64,000 nt of DNA from Doryteuthis pealeii (GCA_023376005.1 CM042163.1:5170495-5234494); one strand, 5' to 3'; positions 47,625-60,844 are shown, counted from the stretch's first letter. Numbers and translations are program-made. The notes: generated from the letters alone by a model not told the origin.

Positions 47625-48109
47625 GCGTATATAGTTATATACATATATATGCGTATATGTATTAACATATATATATACACATATGGATATTATATGGACA
47701 CATATATTCAATATAAATGTATACCGATGTGTATACATACACACATATATATATATACATGCTTATATATTTATATATGTGTGTACATATATACGTATTT
47801 ATATATGTATATATACATATATAGTATATGTATAAATGTGTGTTGTATATATATATGGAATATATATGTGTGTGTGTATGTGTGTGCATCTCTCTCTCTC
47901 GCTCTCTCTCTCTCTCTTCTCTCTATATATATATATATTATATATATATATATATATCCATCTATATCTATCATCTATCATATATATATATGTGTTCATG
48001 TATATATATATATTTATTATATTACCATGTGTATATATATACATATATATACACATATGTAATTATTTTATATATATATTCAAGTGTATATATTCATATA
48101 TATACATAT

Positions 48110-48162
<53 letters not shown>

Positions 48163-48271
48163 TATATATTCATTTTGATATATACATATATTTTATATAT
48201 ATATTCATTTTGATATATACATATATTTATATATATTTATATTATCTTATATATTGTATTCATATATATAT

Positions 48272-48314
<43 letters not shown>

Positions 48315-48406
48315 TATATATATTATATATATTATAATATATATTATATTATTATATATATTATATAATATATATTATATAATATATATATATATAATAT
48401 ATATAT

Positions 48407-48438
<32 letters not shown>

Positions 48439-48573
48439 ATTATTATATATTATATATATTATATATATTATATATATATATCATATATATATTACGAATT
48501 ATATATATATATATATTATATATTTATATTATATATATATATTTATTATAATATATATATATTATATTATATA

Positions 48574-48609
<36 letters not shown>

Positions 48610-48686
48610 TAATATATATAATTATATATATATTATATATATTATATATTATATATATATATATAATATATATATATATTATATAT

Positions 48687-48732
<46 letters not shown>

Positions 48733-48815
48733 ATATTATATTTATATATATATTATTATATTATATATTATAATATATATATATAATATTATAATATATA
48801 TATATATATATATAC

Positions 48816-48847
<32 letters not shown>

Positions 48848-48921
48848 ATCATTATATTATATATAATATATAATATATATATATATATATTATATTATAT
48901 ATTATATTATATATATATATT

Positions 48922-48961
<40 letters not shown>

Positions 48962-49003
48962 TATATATATATTATATATATATATAATTCTGTTGTCTTT
49001 AGT
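47521..49003. repeat. Giant (TA)n-dominated tract, left part
   Basis: About 1.5 kb almost only TA, with TATG/TGTG (47,560-47,880), CT (47,888-47,925) and TTA interruptions. 48,060-49,000 is nearly pure TA/TTA. Every Y/I-rich frame in it is a repeat translation. Confidence 0.95.
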
Positions 49004-49970
49004 TTGTTTATAGAAACCCTTCAGAATACAAGCCAGTCTCTTATTGCGGGTGTCTTTGTCATGTATCACTCTGCTGAGCATGTGCGTCAAATTCTTGTGT
49101 GTATGAATACTAATGCGCTTGTCCTACATTTTCTATTATTCGTGAATATTAATGTGCCTGTCCTATATTCCTTGTGTGTGCTACATTCTTTCTCAACGTA
49201 CTTCCCTTCTCCTTCTGTCTTCTCTCTTTCTTTCTTTCTCCTTCTCTGTTATTTTACTCTCTTTCTCTCTTGTATTTTTTTCTGTCTCTCTCTTCTCTTT
49301 CTCTGTGGATATCTCTTTCTTACTCTTAACATTTCTAGGCAGGAGTTGCGTTATCATAAACCTTTTTTCTGTGTGTGCGTGTGTCTGTGTGTGAGATTCT
49401 TGTCAGTGTGAGGTAATGTGTAGATGCCCTATATTTTTCTATGTGTACCCTGAATCTCTACTTTCTTCTTTTTTTTTTTCCACGGGGGTGGAGGTGCCAC
49501 CAATCCTTAGTCCGCCTCCCACCCGGCAAATATTGCTACCGTCCTCCTCACAACATGCTCTGTATCGATCCAAACAAAGTAGTGATAGTCACCTTCAGAA
49601 CTTCGCATATCATTATGCAATTTTATTATTACTTTTTTACTTTTATTTTTCCCTTGCATTTTGATTCGTTCTTTTAGCAAAATTACAGAACCAATCTTTT
49701 ATAGAAAGAAAATAATGGACGTCAAATTTGAAAAGTTGAGACGAACTAAATAAATAAGATAAACGTAAGCATTTTAAAAAAGTAAACACAGCAAAATAAA
49801 TATTTTTGTTTTCCTTTTCTAACTGAACACAAAAAACAAAAAAACCATGTGTGCATTATTTTTGTTGCTATTTCAGCAAACCCATTAAATAAGCAAGTAA
49901 GGCTTGACGCAAAATTCAATCATTTTAATTTGAAAAGCTTTACAAAATCTTAATTGGTGTTTTTCGGTGC
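49004..49970. other. Complex island inside the (TA)n tract
   Basis: About 970 bp of ordinary sequence between two TA arrays, with a CT-rich run at 49,195-49,325. Plus frames of up to 135 codons exist (from 49,004), but they are L/F/S-rich pyrimidine-tract translations without a domain. No family recognised. Confidence 0.5.
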
Positions 49971-49974
49971 TTTT

Positions 49975-49980
49975 CATATA

Positions 49981-50067
<87 letters not shown>

Positions 50068-50085
50068 AGATATTTAAATATATAT

Positions 50086-50119
<34 letters not shown>

Positions 50120-50884
50120 AGATAGATATAGATATAGATAATAGATATAGATATCTGAAGATCCTTATGGTAAAACTCGAGTAGGTTATTTCTATAACAC
50201 ACTGTAATACTATATTTACACACACACACACACAACATATATATATGTGTGTATGTACATATATATTATATTTACACACACACATACACGCAAATATATA
50301 TACATATATATATATAAATATATACATAATATATATAATACATATAATATATATAATATATAAAATATACATAATATATATATACATATATATATATAAT
50401 ATATTATATGCATATGATATATATGTAATATATATATACTATACATATATCTATCATACATAAATATATATATAAAATATATAACATATAATATATATAC
50501 ATATATATATATATATTTATATATGTAAATATATAATATGTATATAAATATAATATATATATAAATATATATATGAATATATATAAATATATGTGTATAT
50601 AAATATATATATAAAATATATATAAGTATAAATAATATAGATAACTATATATATATATAAATATTATATATATGAATAAATATCTAAAAAATATATAAGT
50701 ATATATATATAATATATATATAAATATATAATAAATATAATATATAATTTAAATATATATAATATATATATATAATAATTATTATATAATATTATATAAT
50801 ACATAATATAGTATAAATATATATTAATATGTATATATAAATATATATGTATAAATGTAAATATAATATATATGTATAAGAATG

Positions 50885-50918
<34 letters not shown>

Positions 50919-51031
50919 ATAATATATGTATACATATAAATATGTATGTATAAAATATAATAAGTATATATTAGAAATATATGTATATAAGAAATATATA
51001 TATAACACACACACAGATATATTATATATAT

Positions 51032-51074
<43 letters not shown>

Positions 51075-51075
51075 A
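49975..51075. repeat. Giant (TA)n-dominated tract, right part
   Basis: About 1.1 kb of TA with GATA (50,050-50,155), CA (50,218-50,290) and TATAA/TAAATA variants. Confidence 0.95.
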
Positions 51076-52270
51076 CCTATATGAGTCAGATATTATCTAC
51101 CATATATATAAAGAATTACTGATAATTGCCTGACACTATTCACTCCAATTTATTCAACTTTAATTTATCCCTGAATTTTTTATAAGGATGTCAAATTTAA
51201 CTTTAAAAAAATTAAAATGAAAAATGGGAGTTCCTTCTAATCACTTGAACTGGTCATTTTTTGTGATCTATAAGTAGTGATTATGTGGCCCTTCTCTCCA
51301 GCCAGTAGGTCGGTCATCTGGCCATTGCTGTCTTTGCACTGACATTATTATTATTATTATATTAGCATTATTATATTATTATTTTATTATTTTATTATTA
51401 TTATTTTATTTTTGGCACCAGTGGTGGTGGCGGTGGCGGTGATGAGTGCTGCTGCTGCTGCTGATTTCTTTTCATCATGGAATCTAACAAAATGGAAAAG
51501 AAGACTGATTTTAGCCATCAGCCCAAAAGCTGGTGACCAAATGGTGTAAATCTCATTCCTGGAGATTTTTTTTTTTTTCATGAGTAAGATCCAATTTGAC
51601 AATTCATTAAAACAATCTTTATAAACTGTGAGTCTGTTTATTGTTCTGCTTAATTAAGATTAGTTGGTATTTGATTTTAATTTTTCATTTACTTGAATAG
51701 TTTTTTTTAAATTGTTTCTATTGTAATTCATAATTTTTTTTGTAAATCTCATGTTGTTTTTGTTTTTCTTGTTTTTTTTCTTAGAATTTTGTTCTTGGTT
51801 TTTTGTTTGTTTTTTTTTTTTTTTTGTTTGTTTTTTTCAAAATTAACATTTTAAAATTATCTTCAACTGAAAATCCATGAAAAAACAAAAAAAAACCCAA
51901 ACAAACAAAACAACCCCCCCCAAAAACACCTGAATATTTGTTAAAAATAATCCTAAATTACAGAATCCAATTCTTATAACCCTTTTGATTTTCTTTCACC
52001 ATTTGTTGTGTCATGAGAAAACAAATTATTTTCTTCTTTTTTATTTATTTATTAAAACAAGCATCAACTTGCTCAATTATGATTATTAAAACTTACAAAA
52101 AGTTACGTAAAAATCATTCATTTCTTATTGGGATTATTTGCAAATTTGTAACATTTTCTATAAATATATTTTCTATTTTTTCTTTTGATCTAATTCAGTT
52201 TTTCCAAATCAAAATTAATTTTGTTATTCAATCTTTAATTAATTATTAGATTAAATTTCATTAATTTAAA
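51076..52270. other. AT-rich non-coding stretch
   Basis: GGACCTATATGAGTCAGATATTATCTACC at 51,071-51,100 (GAGTCAGATAT..CTACC) looks like a fragment of the Penelope-like arm. An ATT microsatellite lies at 51,345-51,410 and a GGT/GCT run at 51,420-51,465. No gene. Confidence 0.45.
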
Positions 52271-52274
52271 CCAA

Positions 52275-52705
52275 AAACACAGAAACTAATTTGTCTCACA
52301 GCCTGCCACATTATAACATTGTTTCAAATGTAAACTGGTTATTTCATTACTAAATATTCAAAACCATAAGGGTTTCTCTATGAAAACTGCCAGATTTACT
52401 AATAGCTATAGTGGACCATTGGCCTAGGGCTCACAGATACTGGGGTCCCACAGAAACTATTTTTTCATGGCAGTATGCACATTTATAAACTTGTTTCAAT
52501 GTACAGCTGGATATTTCATTAATAATATATTCAAAACCATAAGGGCCTCCCTAAATGAAACGCTAAAATTTACCAATAAGATATAGTAAGCCACTGGCCT
52601 AGGGCCACAGATATCGGGTCCCACTGAAACTAATTTGACTCACAGCCTAAGGGAGATTATAACTTTACTTCAAGTTCGTCTGGGTATTTCATTATATAAT
52701 GCCAA
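52275..52705. repeat. Tandem repeat, ~175-bp unit, about 2.5 copies
   Basis: Units begin at CAGAAACTAATTTGTCTCAC (52,280), CAGAAACTATTTTTTCATGG (52,451) and TGAAACTAATTTGACTCAC (52,625). They share TTCAAAACCATAAGGG, CCTAGGGC.CACAGATA and GGGTCCCAC. It could be a short satellite or tandem UTR of an element. Confidence 0.8.
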
Positions 52706-52759
52706 TGAATTTGATCCTAACTGGGTGAAATATGTAAGTTAAACTTCTGTCATCTGACA

Positions 52760-52835
52760 ATAAACCAGTGGGTAGGTCTTTCAGTCATAACTATTGACTT
52801 TGATTCTCACTGTGTTCTCCATTGTTATGAATGCG
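52760..52835 (+). mobile_element. tRNA-derived SINE fragment
   Basis: AGTGGGTAGGTCTTTCAG..ATTGACTTTGATTCTCACTG has the layout of the SINE at 9253-9345 (B-box-like TTTGATTCTCA). Confidence 0.4.
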
Positions 52836-52991
52836 GATTCAGATTGAGGTAAATATTTAAGGCAAATGTTAAAGAGTAATAAAAATTAACTAATCTCACA
52901 ACCCTTTCATAGTAAATTAGATTCTCTTACTCATTATTCTCAACAATTTTAGTCTGTTGTTAACTTAGTAAATATCTAACAATCTATTCTT

Positions 52992-53290
52992 ATGTTTCTA
53001 AACACACATACGGGGCATGCCTACAAAAAGTCAGAAACGATAGCTCACATGACTTATCAGAAACATTTTTTCATGCTAGAGTTGCCGAGGCATAGAATAA
53101 AGCTGCCTCATCTGTTTGTGGGCTGCCGAAACAATGCATCTTTAAGAGCCTCCATGCTTCGCTGTAGTCCTGCCAATACTATACCTGATATCCCTCATGC
53201 CACACACATACATGCATATTACCTACGTACGCTGTCATATTCTGACACTAATACATTATTCTATGTAACTAACATGAGAACTTTGAATGA
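52992..53290 (+). mobile_element. LINE 3'-end fragment cut by the Penelope-like palindrome
   Basis: Same coding remnant as 12,932-13,180 (GGCATGCCTACAAA, AGAAACATTTTTTCATGC, GGGCTGCCGAAACAATGC) and 3' UTR (ACACTAATACATTATTC, ATGAG). It is broken off at about 53,290 where the palindrome starts. Small indels are frequent compared with other copies. Confidence 0.75.
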
Positions 53291-53291
53291 G

Positions 53292-53402
53292 TTTATTACT
53301 AAAAAGTTTCGCTTAGTGTTCTTCAGGGCTAAGACTGACAGTCAGATCTTAGGCCCTGAAGAGCACTAAGCGAAACTTTTAGTAGGTTATCTGACTCATT
53401 AT
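53292..53402 (+). mobile_element. Penelope-like palindromic terminus, copy P3
   Basis: Left arm 53,292-53,340 (ACTAAAAAGTTTCGCTTAG, inverse) and right arm 53,341-53,402. The left arm is shortened and the E segment is absent. Like P2, it sits next to the same end of a chimeric LINE unit, with CT/TA simple repeat between. Confidence 0.65.
53341..53395 (+). ncRNA. Candidate minimal type I hammerhead ribozyme (Penelope-like)
   Basis: All core elements occur in order: stem I 3' strand GTCAGAT...CC (53,341-53,355), CTGAAGA (53,356-53,362; fits CUGANGA), stem II GC-ACTAA-GC (53,363-53,371), GAA-A (53,372-53,375), a 2-bp stem III (A-U and C-G closing loop TTTTA), cleavage triplet GTA (53,382-53,384), and stem I 5' strand GG..ATCTGAC (53,385-53,395). 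ATCTGAC pairs with GTCAGAT (7 bp) and GG with CC, leaving an internal loop. Such small hammerheads with very short stem III are known from Penelope-like elements. The fold is by hand; an extra G near 53,353 enlarges the stem I loop relative to P2. Activity is inferred, not shown. Confidence 0.6.
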
Positions 53403-53444
53403 GTTCTCTCTTCTCTCTCTCTCTCTATATTATATATATATAAT

Positions 53445-56345
53445 CATGGGGAGGTCTCAGATCAGTTCATATGCTCTCTCCCAGAATCCGACAAAATCCT
53501 CCTCGGTTTTAACGCAGGGTGGGACGAGATCATGGAACCTGGACGGCGCTGGGGAAGTATTGGTAGAAGAATTAATGGAAATGGTCTCCCACTTGCTTCC
53601 AACTTCGAAAACCGAACTCGGACTAGTCATCTGCAAATATTTATCGAAATCAGAAGCCCTACCCATAAAGCAACTTGGACTCAGACTTGCGATCAGGGCC
53701 ACAGTCATATGCTTACTATTATCATCACTCGAAAACGAGACCTTCAGGATGAGTGCACTGGAGGGTCATGCCGAGGCACAGTGTGGTTCGGCATCACAAA
53801 CTTGTGCGTGCCACACTTGAAACTCCACGCATGTGCAAATCTCGTTCTCAAGGGGTGAAAGTTCCCCAAAAATTTTTGGCTATTGAAACTCCAGCCGACT
53901 TTCATGTAGAACATAGAACTTTCAGGGGGCGTTTGAGGATAAGCAGTTCGACGGAACATGGGTCAATTCAGGACTTAGAGATTTACAAGACAAAAGCGGT
54001 CAATATTGTTGGCCTCAAAAAGCGGAAACATCGGTTTGATGAGGAATGATCATTCGAATCAACAAACTTTTGGAATAGGAAAAACAAGCTGTACTAAAAT
54101 ATCTCAGTGCATTTTCTAAAAGAACCGTGACCTTCATTTGACAGAAATTTCAGCAAGTGCAAAATACACCATTCCAACGCAATTTCACGTAGGATGAAAA
54201 CACCAGTGGTGCTGGACATTTTCAAGAGGACCCAGAAAGTCTTGATAGCAAGGACGCTAAAAAACTCGTACACTTAATCAGACCAAGTGTTTGGCCACAA
54301 TGGTATCCCTCAAAATCGAAGAACGGGTTCCCCCATCTCCATTTAAAGAATCTCCGAGGAGTATCATGAAGCGATGGACAGAAAAAAACTTCGTGGATCT
54401 ATTTTAGCAATGGCCATCAGTCATAACTTAACAGTGGGGTATTTGCCCTTCATACCCCACTTGTATGGCTAGGCACAAGCCTTGTTAACGTGGGCCCACC
54501 CACAAGCCGAAGCTCATGGGTGGGAAAGGAACAAAATTTGCAGTACGATCCCTTCGGCATTCCCTCTCAAGGGGGGCTGCCCCAGGCTAATTAATGACAG
54601 TTGTCCTCGACGGTCTACTTCAGTGGGACATAAGCCATAAGATGATGGATCATCCCAACCATCGGCGAGATCCTTGCGAAACAATCAAGAAGTAAAACCG
54701 GAAAAGGGAACCTGGGTCTTTGATGACATCCCCGTTGAGGTTCTCCGCTGAGATGGGTGACAAAAATCACCCGCAGGGCCACCGTCTTATTTTCTGATTG
54801 TATGTTTGTACACTGTCCCTCAGGATTGGACCGATGTTATCTTCATCTCATTGTACAAGGTCCGGTTTTGCACTATTATCGAGGTATAAAACCTTCTCGA
54901 TATGGTGGGCATAGTCTTTTCTAAGGTCCGGCTTAACCGACTAACCAGTTGGAAATACTTCGGTCATTCGCCAGAAAGTGGCTTCAGATCCGATCATGGA
55001 ACGATGGATATGATCTTTTCTGTTTCGGCAACTTCAGGAGATGTGCATAGAACAACAGTAGCACTCTACCAAGTCTTTATGGATCTAAACGAAGCGTTTG
55101 ACGCGGTGAATTATGCCAGCCTATAGTCAATTCTCAGGAAAACTTGAATGCCCCACCGGGGATTCGTGTCCATTTTTTAACACACTTCATCAATACATGA
55201 AAGCAAGCTTTCCTTTCAACGCTCAATTTTGGAGCCCAATAGCCAGGGACAACGGAGTTAAAACACGGTGACAATTCCTTGCACCGACATTGTTCTCCAC
55301 TTTGTGGCGACTCTGTCATATGCTTTCCGGGACCGCTAATGCTGATGTCTTTATACGATTCCGAACCCACTGGCAAGTCTTCAACCTCGCTCGTTTTAAT
55401 GCAAATCTAGAATCTTCCAGAGCAATCGTCTGTGAACTTCTCTACGCTGATGATGCAGACTTCGTTGCTCACCACTGAAGAGGACATGCAGGAAAATAAT
55501 GGTATCTCTTCTCTGGAGTTTGCACTGTCTTTCGACTTCACCATCAATTTAGAGAAAACTAAAATGATGCTCACTCCACCACCCGGTCATCAGTATGTGG
55601 TCCCAACATCTACGTCAAGGGGACCAGCTGAAAGTGGTTGACTCATTCGTTTATCTTGGCAGCGCTCTATCCAGAGATGGAACTTGATTCAAAGAATATT
55701 CTCTAGGGTGAACGAGCCAGCAAGGCATTTGGTGGGCTTCGAGAGACGTGTGTGGTACCCAACATCTACGTCAAGGGACCAGACTGAAGGTGGTTGACTC
55801 ATTCCGTTTACTTTGGCAGGCGCTCTATCCAGAGATAGAACACTTGATTCAAGGAATTCTCTAAGGGTTGAACGAGCCAGCAAAACATTTGGTGGCTCGA
55901 GAGACGTGTGTGGTACCCAAATCTCTACGTCAAGGGAGACCAGACTGAAGGTGTTGACTCATTCGTTATTTTGGCCAGCGCTCTATCCAGAGATAGAACA
56001 CTTGATTCAAAGAATATCTCTAAAGGGTGAACGAGCCAGCAAGACATTTTGGTGGCTCGAAAGGAGACGTGTGTGGTCAGACAGAGCTATACCGTCAGAA
56101 CGAAGCTCAGTGTGTACAAAAATCGTGTGTTCTGTCTCTACTCCTAAATTCTTTCGGAGACGTGGACTACGTATCGTCGCCACATTTAAAGCATTTGGAA
56201 GAGATTTCCATCAGACGTCTCAGGAGAATCTTAAATTTATATTGAAGCCAAAATGTGCTGGGCTAGAACATCTTGTATTGATGAAAGAAGCAGACTCCCA
56301 AGCAACTGGTAGTATTTCTATTGTAAAATCTTCTGAGCTTAATGT
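53445..56345 (+). pseudogene. Endonuclease/RT, copy 2, heavily frameshifted
   Basis: Traces in scattered frames: SHLQIF, HMLTIIITRKRDLQDE, ESGFRSDHGTMDMIF, NEAFDAVN (about 55,090), MFSTLWRLCHMLSG, LLYADDADFVAH (YADD at 55,443-55,454), INLEKTKMMLTPPPGHQYV. Breaks are mostly single-base insertions or deletions, far denser than in copy 1 or 3. Confidence 0.8.
55590..56090 (+). repeat. Three ~166-bp tandem repeats in the RT C-terminus, copy 2
   Basis: The block from ACATCTACGTCAAGGG to GAGACGTGTGTGG occurs three times (about 55,606; 55,758; 55,925). The first unit has the GATGGAACTTGATTC variant, the next two GATAGAACACTTGATTC. This is the same number and order as in copy 3. Confidence 0.85.
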
Positions 56346-59030
56346 CTAATTGGTTATTCCTTATTTTTTAAATATTATTTTTCTTATGATTTTTTTTGTT
56401 GTGGGGAGGGTCCTAACAGTTTCTGGAAGTGGTCTTTCCACTTCTAGAGTCAATCTTTTTGACCGGTTGCCTTAACTTTGAAAACTTCGAGGTACTTTTC
56501 CTACCACTAATTTATTTACGGTTTGCCATTCTAATCGCGACTGTCTGTCTTCTACTGCAAGTCTGATTTAATATATTTGTTCTTGCATGTATAATTTCTT
56601 TTTTGTGTTATTTCACTTCTGTGAAATTCGTTCTGTAACTTGCACCTTCATTTCACAGGGGGCATTAATATTCTGTGCTGACCAGTTTGAAAGGCATGAG
56701 CTAGAGACAAGTTCATAAAGATAAGAAAAAACACGGACAATAACAAAAGTTTGAAGACAGGACGCGAATGAGGAGGAAAGGTGTGAACACTGTGCAGTTT
56801 GGGTTAGAAGCAGAGGGCAATTAAATCAGCTTCAATGGTGTGGATTTGCTTATTTTCTATCTACTGCTTACCGGGACGATACTATCGCCCTGACTAATGG
56901 TTCGAATCTGCTCCTGGTTGCTCGATCCAGCTGAATATATGCAGAATATCACGAGCCGACCCAGTTTATTTGACCACCCAGAAATTTGGTCATAACTTTT
57001 TTTGGCCCAGACTCATGGTCTCCAATTTCTCCTAAAAATTATGAACATTTACTTCCCCCAGTCTGAGTGTCCCAATTTTTAGATCCTTAACTTTTCGAGA
57101 CACATTTTCTTCTTAAAAACTAGACATTTAAAGATATTATGTTTAAGTTGGTTTCAATTTAAGGTGGTTTGTACATTTTTATAGCCTTCCCGAACTTCCA
57201 TTGACCGATGCGCCTTCGTTCCCTACGGGGACAACACCAAAACATACACCTACGATGGACTTGATATTTCTAATTTTTCCTTTGTTTTTTCACTAACAAT
57301 TGTTCCACCCAGTGTCTTCCTTGGTTTTCGTAAGTTTTTCTATGTTTGGTATTAGTTGGGATTTATTGCATTAAGATGCTTTTTTAATACCATTTCTCTT
57401 TACTCTAACTGCTTTTACTCCTCAGGGGGACAGTGTGTTTGGCTCTTAGTTGGTCGTATGGATTCTTTATACTGCTTCTAAGTGGAACTGACAAAGTTTT
57501 GTATTCCTCATTTGGAGGTATACATTACTGAATGGTCTCCTGGGGAATGTCGAACTTATTTCTATTTTACTGTTACCGAGTAGTATTGCATATATTCCAC
57601 TGTGCAATAAGGACGGCCGTATCGATACAGATTTTACTGTTTTGTCCCTTTGTTTCTACATTAGACTTTACGTAGTTTGCCTGTGGACTAGAGCTCGCCT
57701 CGTAGTTTGCCTGTGACTATTCTGTGGTCGGAGGATACTCATTTTGAAAGAGGAGTATGCTTTTGCAGTTTCATAGCACTGTTTATTTATTAGGATGTAG
57801 TCTAGATGCGCTTCTGTTACCATTTGGGTAGGTGTAGGCCATAGTTTGCCCCTTTCGTTTTTGGAATTTGGTGTTTAGGCACACAAGTCTGTTTTCAAGG
57901 GAGAACTTGGCTAGGAGTTTCACTGTTCCTGTTTGGTGGTGTTTGCGTAAGCAGAAAATTATTGTTTCGTTTTCTGCCTATCTGTGCATTCATGTCTCCC
58001 CCAATGATCAGTACACATGTGTTTTGCGGAGTGTGTCTGCATTAGGGGATAGTTCATTTGTAAAACATTTCAACGTCGTTTTCATCGCTGATATTTGGGG
58101 AGTTGTAACACAGGACTACTGCCATGCAGGGGATTGCCATTAAAACGTAGTACTCATGATTTTCAGTTGATTTTTTTCGATGATGTTTAGCGATTTTAGT
58201 TGCCCGAAGACTGAAAAGCATTCCTACACCTCCAATGGTGGCATTAGTGGAGTTTTCCCATTGGCATTATGGCGAACAATGTCCAGCCATTACCAGCATC
58301 ATGGGTATTTTAATTCTAATTCACTGTGGTTAAATCTATCGTTCTTGCAGAACCATATGATGTTTAATTTTTTTCAGCTGCAGATGTCATTAGCTCGGCT
58401 TATTTCCATTTTCAACATTCTAAAGTTAAACATTGCTAAGAGGGTTTTTTTTTTTTGTTTTTTTTGCATTCAAAAGGTAGTTTGGATTTTGTGCTTAGTT
58501 TCTGTGACTGTATTTCTCTTCAGATATGGTGGCCAGAGTCGTGACCTCAGTAGTGTGTGTGTGTCTTGTTTGTGCTGGAGAGTGATGTGGTTTGGTGGCG
58601 CTCCATAAGATAATCTTTGGAACAAATTGGGCAAGCACTCGAACCTAACGGAACATGCATCTTTGTTATTTATTCAGCTTCAAAATGGTGATGCATGCAT
58701 TGTTTTTTCCATGTTGTTACTACCATAGGGGATTGGTTTGGTTCATTGCGTACTCTATCCAATGGCCGTTTTGTAATTTCAGTAGGTGCTAAAACTTAGA
58801 AGATGAGGAGCAGTGTTTCCTTAACTAACTGTTTGACCTTTTGGAATTGACCTGTTTTGGGCTCCTCCAACCAGTAATCTTGTGACACTTACATCGTTGG
58901 CTCATCCTTTTGGGTCCATCTGCTGTTCTTACATCCATCACACTGTTACCCATGGTTCCTGTGTTACACGCTCTTATGGCATGTAAAATTCTATGGTAGA
59001 AAACTTTGTCAAAGTAAAAAAAAGACGAGC
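56345..59030 (-). pseudogene. Endonuclease part, copy 2
   Basis: Inverse of 59.16-61.8 kb, with TTCAGTTGATTTTTTTCG at 58,163 (the same A7 run as in the other copies), endonuclease segments decayed by indels, and the SINE-like insert at about 56,790-57,260. It ends abruptly near 59,030, about 125 bp short of the outer end present in copies 1 and 3. Confidence 0.75.
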
Positions 59031-59759
59031 GATAGGAAGCGTTTATTTTATGTTTAGAAGGTAGAAAAGAGAAAAGGAAAAGAAAGAGGGGGCAAAATAA
59101 TATTGATATGGGAAAAACATGTGGACTTTAACTAAGTTAAAACTTAAATATCTTAAAATGCTCTCCTTTTTTTTATTTGACAACAGTTCTACATAGAATT
59201 TTACATGCCATAAGAGCGTGTAACACAGGAAACCATGGGTAACAGTGTGATGGATGTAAGACACAGCAGATGAACCCAAAATGAGCCAACGATGTAGTTC
59301 ACAAGATACTGGTTGGAGGAGCCCAAAACAGGTCAATTACCAGGATCAAACAGTTCAGTAAGGAAACAACTGCTCCTCATCTCTAAGTTTAGCACCTACT
59401 GAAAAGTTAACAAAACGGCCATTGATAGGTACCAATGACAAACCAATCCCCTATGGTAGTACACAAAATGGAAAAAACATGCAGCATCACCTTTTGAGCT
59501 GATATAACAAAAGATGCATGTTCCGCTTAGGTTCGAGTGCTGGCCCAATGTTCAAAAGATAATCTATGGAGCCCACCAAACCACATCACTCTCAGCACAA
59601 ACAAGACACACACACACTACTGAGGTCACGACTCTGGCCACCATATCTGAAAATACAGTCACAGAAACTAAGCACAAAACAAACCTACTTTGATGCAAAA
59701 AAAACAAAAAAAAAACTCTTAGCAATATTTAACTTTAGAATGTTGAAAATGATAAGCCG

Positions 59760-60690
59760 AGCTAATGACATCTGCAGCTGAAAAAAATATAAACATCATA
59801 TGTCTGCAAGAACATAGATTTAACCACAGTGAATTAGAATTAAAATACCATGAATCTGGTAATGGCTGGACATTTGTGTCGGCATATGCATGGGAAAACT
59901 CCACTAATGCCACCATTGGAGGTGTAGGAATGCTTTTCAGTCTTCGGGCACTAAAATCGCTAAACATCATAGAAAAAAATCCAACTGAAAATCATGAGTA
60001 CTACGTTTAATGGCAATCCCTGCATGGCAGTAGTCTTGTGTTACAACTCCCCAAATATCAGCGATGAAACGGACGTTGAAATGTTTTACAATGAACTATC
60101 CCCCTATGCAGACACACTCCCAAACACAATGTACTGATCATTGGGGGAGACATGAATGCACAGATAGGCAGAAACGAAAACAATAATTTCTGCTTACGCA
60201 ACACACCAAACAGGAACAGTGAACTCCTAGCCAAGTTCTCCCTTGAAAACAGACTTGTGTGCCTAAACACCAAATTCCAAAAACGAAAGGGCAAACTATG
60301 GACCTACACCTACCCAAATGGTACAGAAGCGCATCTAGACTACATCCTAATAAATAAACAGTGCTATGAACTGCAAAGCATACTCCTCTTTCAAATGAGT
60401 ATCCTCCGACCACAGAATAGTCACAGGCAAACTACGCCTAAGTCTATGTAGAAACAAAGGACAAACCAGTAAATCTGTACGATACGGCCCGTCCTTACTT
60501 GCCAACAGTGATATATGCAATCACTACTCGGTAACAGTAAAGAATAAGTTCGACATCCCCCAGGAGACATCAGTAATGTATACTCCAAATGAGGAATACG
60601 AAAACTTTGTCAGTTCCCACTTAGAAGCAGTATAAGAATCCATACCGACCAAACTAAGAGCCAAACACACTGTCCCCCTGAGGAGTAAAA
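59760..60690 (+). pseudogene. Non-LTR retrotransposon AP endonuclease, copy 3
   Basis: Same motifs as copy 1: IICLQEHRFNHSELE, GVGMLFSLR, then in another frame GGDMNAQIG near 60,145, LWTYTYPNGTEAHLDYILIN. There is a shared frame break at the A7 run near 59,980 and a private base loss near 60,100. Not functional. Confidence 0.85.
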
Positions 60691-60844
60691 GCAGTTAGAG
60701 TAAAGAGAAATGGTATTAAAAAAGCATCTTAATGCAATAAAAAAATCCCAACTAATACCAACATAGAAAAACTTACGAAAACCAAAGGAGAACTGTGACA
60801 CAATTGTTAAGTGAAAAAACAAAGGAAAATTAGAATATATCAAG

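Larger units (their letters stand above)
53445..59030. mobile_element. Chimeric LINE unit, copy 2 (inverse; RT part +, endonuclease part -)
   Basis: Full inverse of the 41.8-47.0 kb layout, with the same RT/endonuclease junction near 56,320-56,345. It shares with copy 3, but not copy 1, three ~166-bp repeats in the RT, the GAAGCTGATTTAATTGCCC-type segment near 56,825, and the ~45-bp AAACATAATATC segment near 57,135. It carries many one- and two-base indels against copies 1 and 3. Confidence 0.8.

Noticed and set aside
47521..51075. Many 60-166-codon frames rich in I and Y (also at 39.5-39.9 kb)
   Set aside because: They are translations of TA/TATG dinucleotide repeats; all frames on both strands are open for the same trivial reason.
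55813..56349. 178-codon plus frame in copy 2
   Set aside because: It is an out-of-frame read-through of the triplicated RT block created by small indels, not a new protein.
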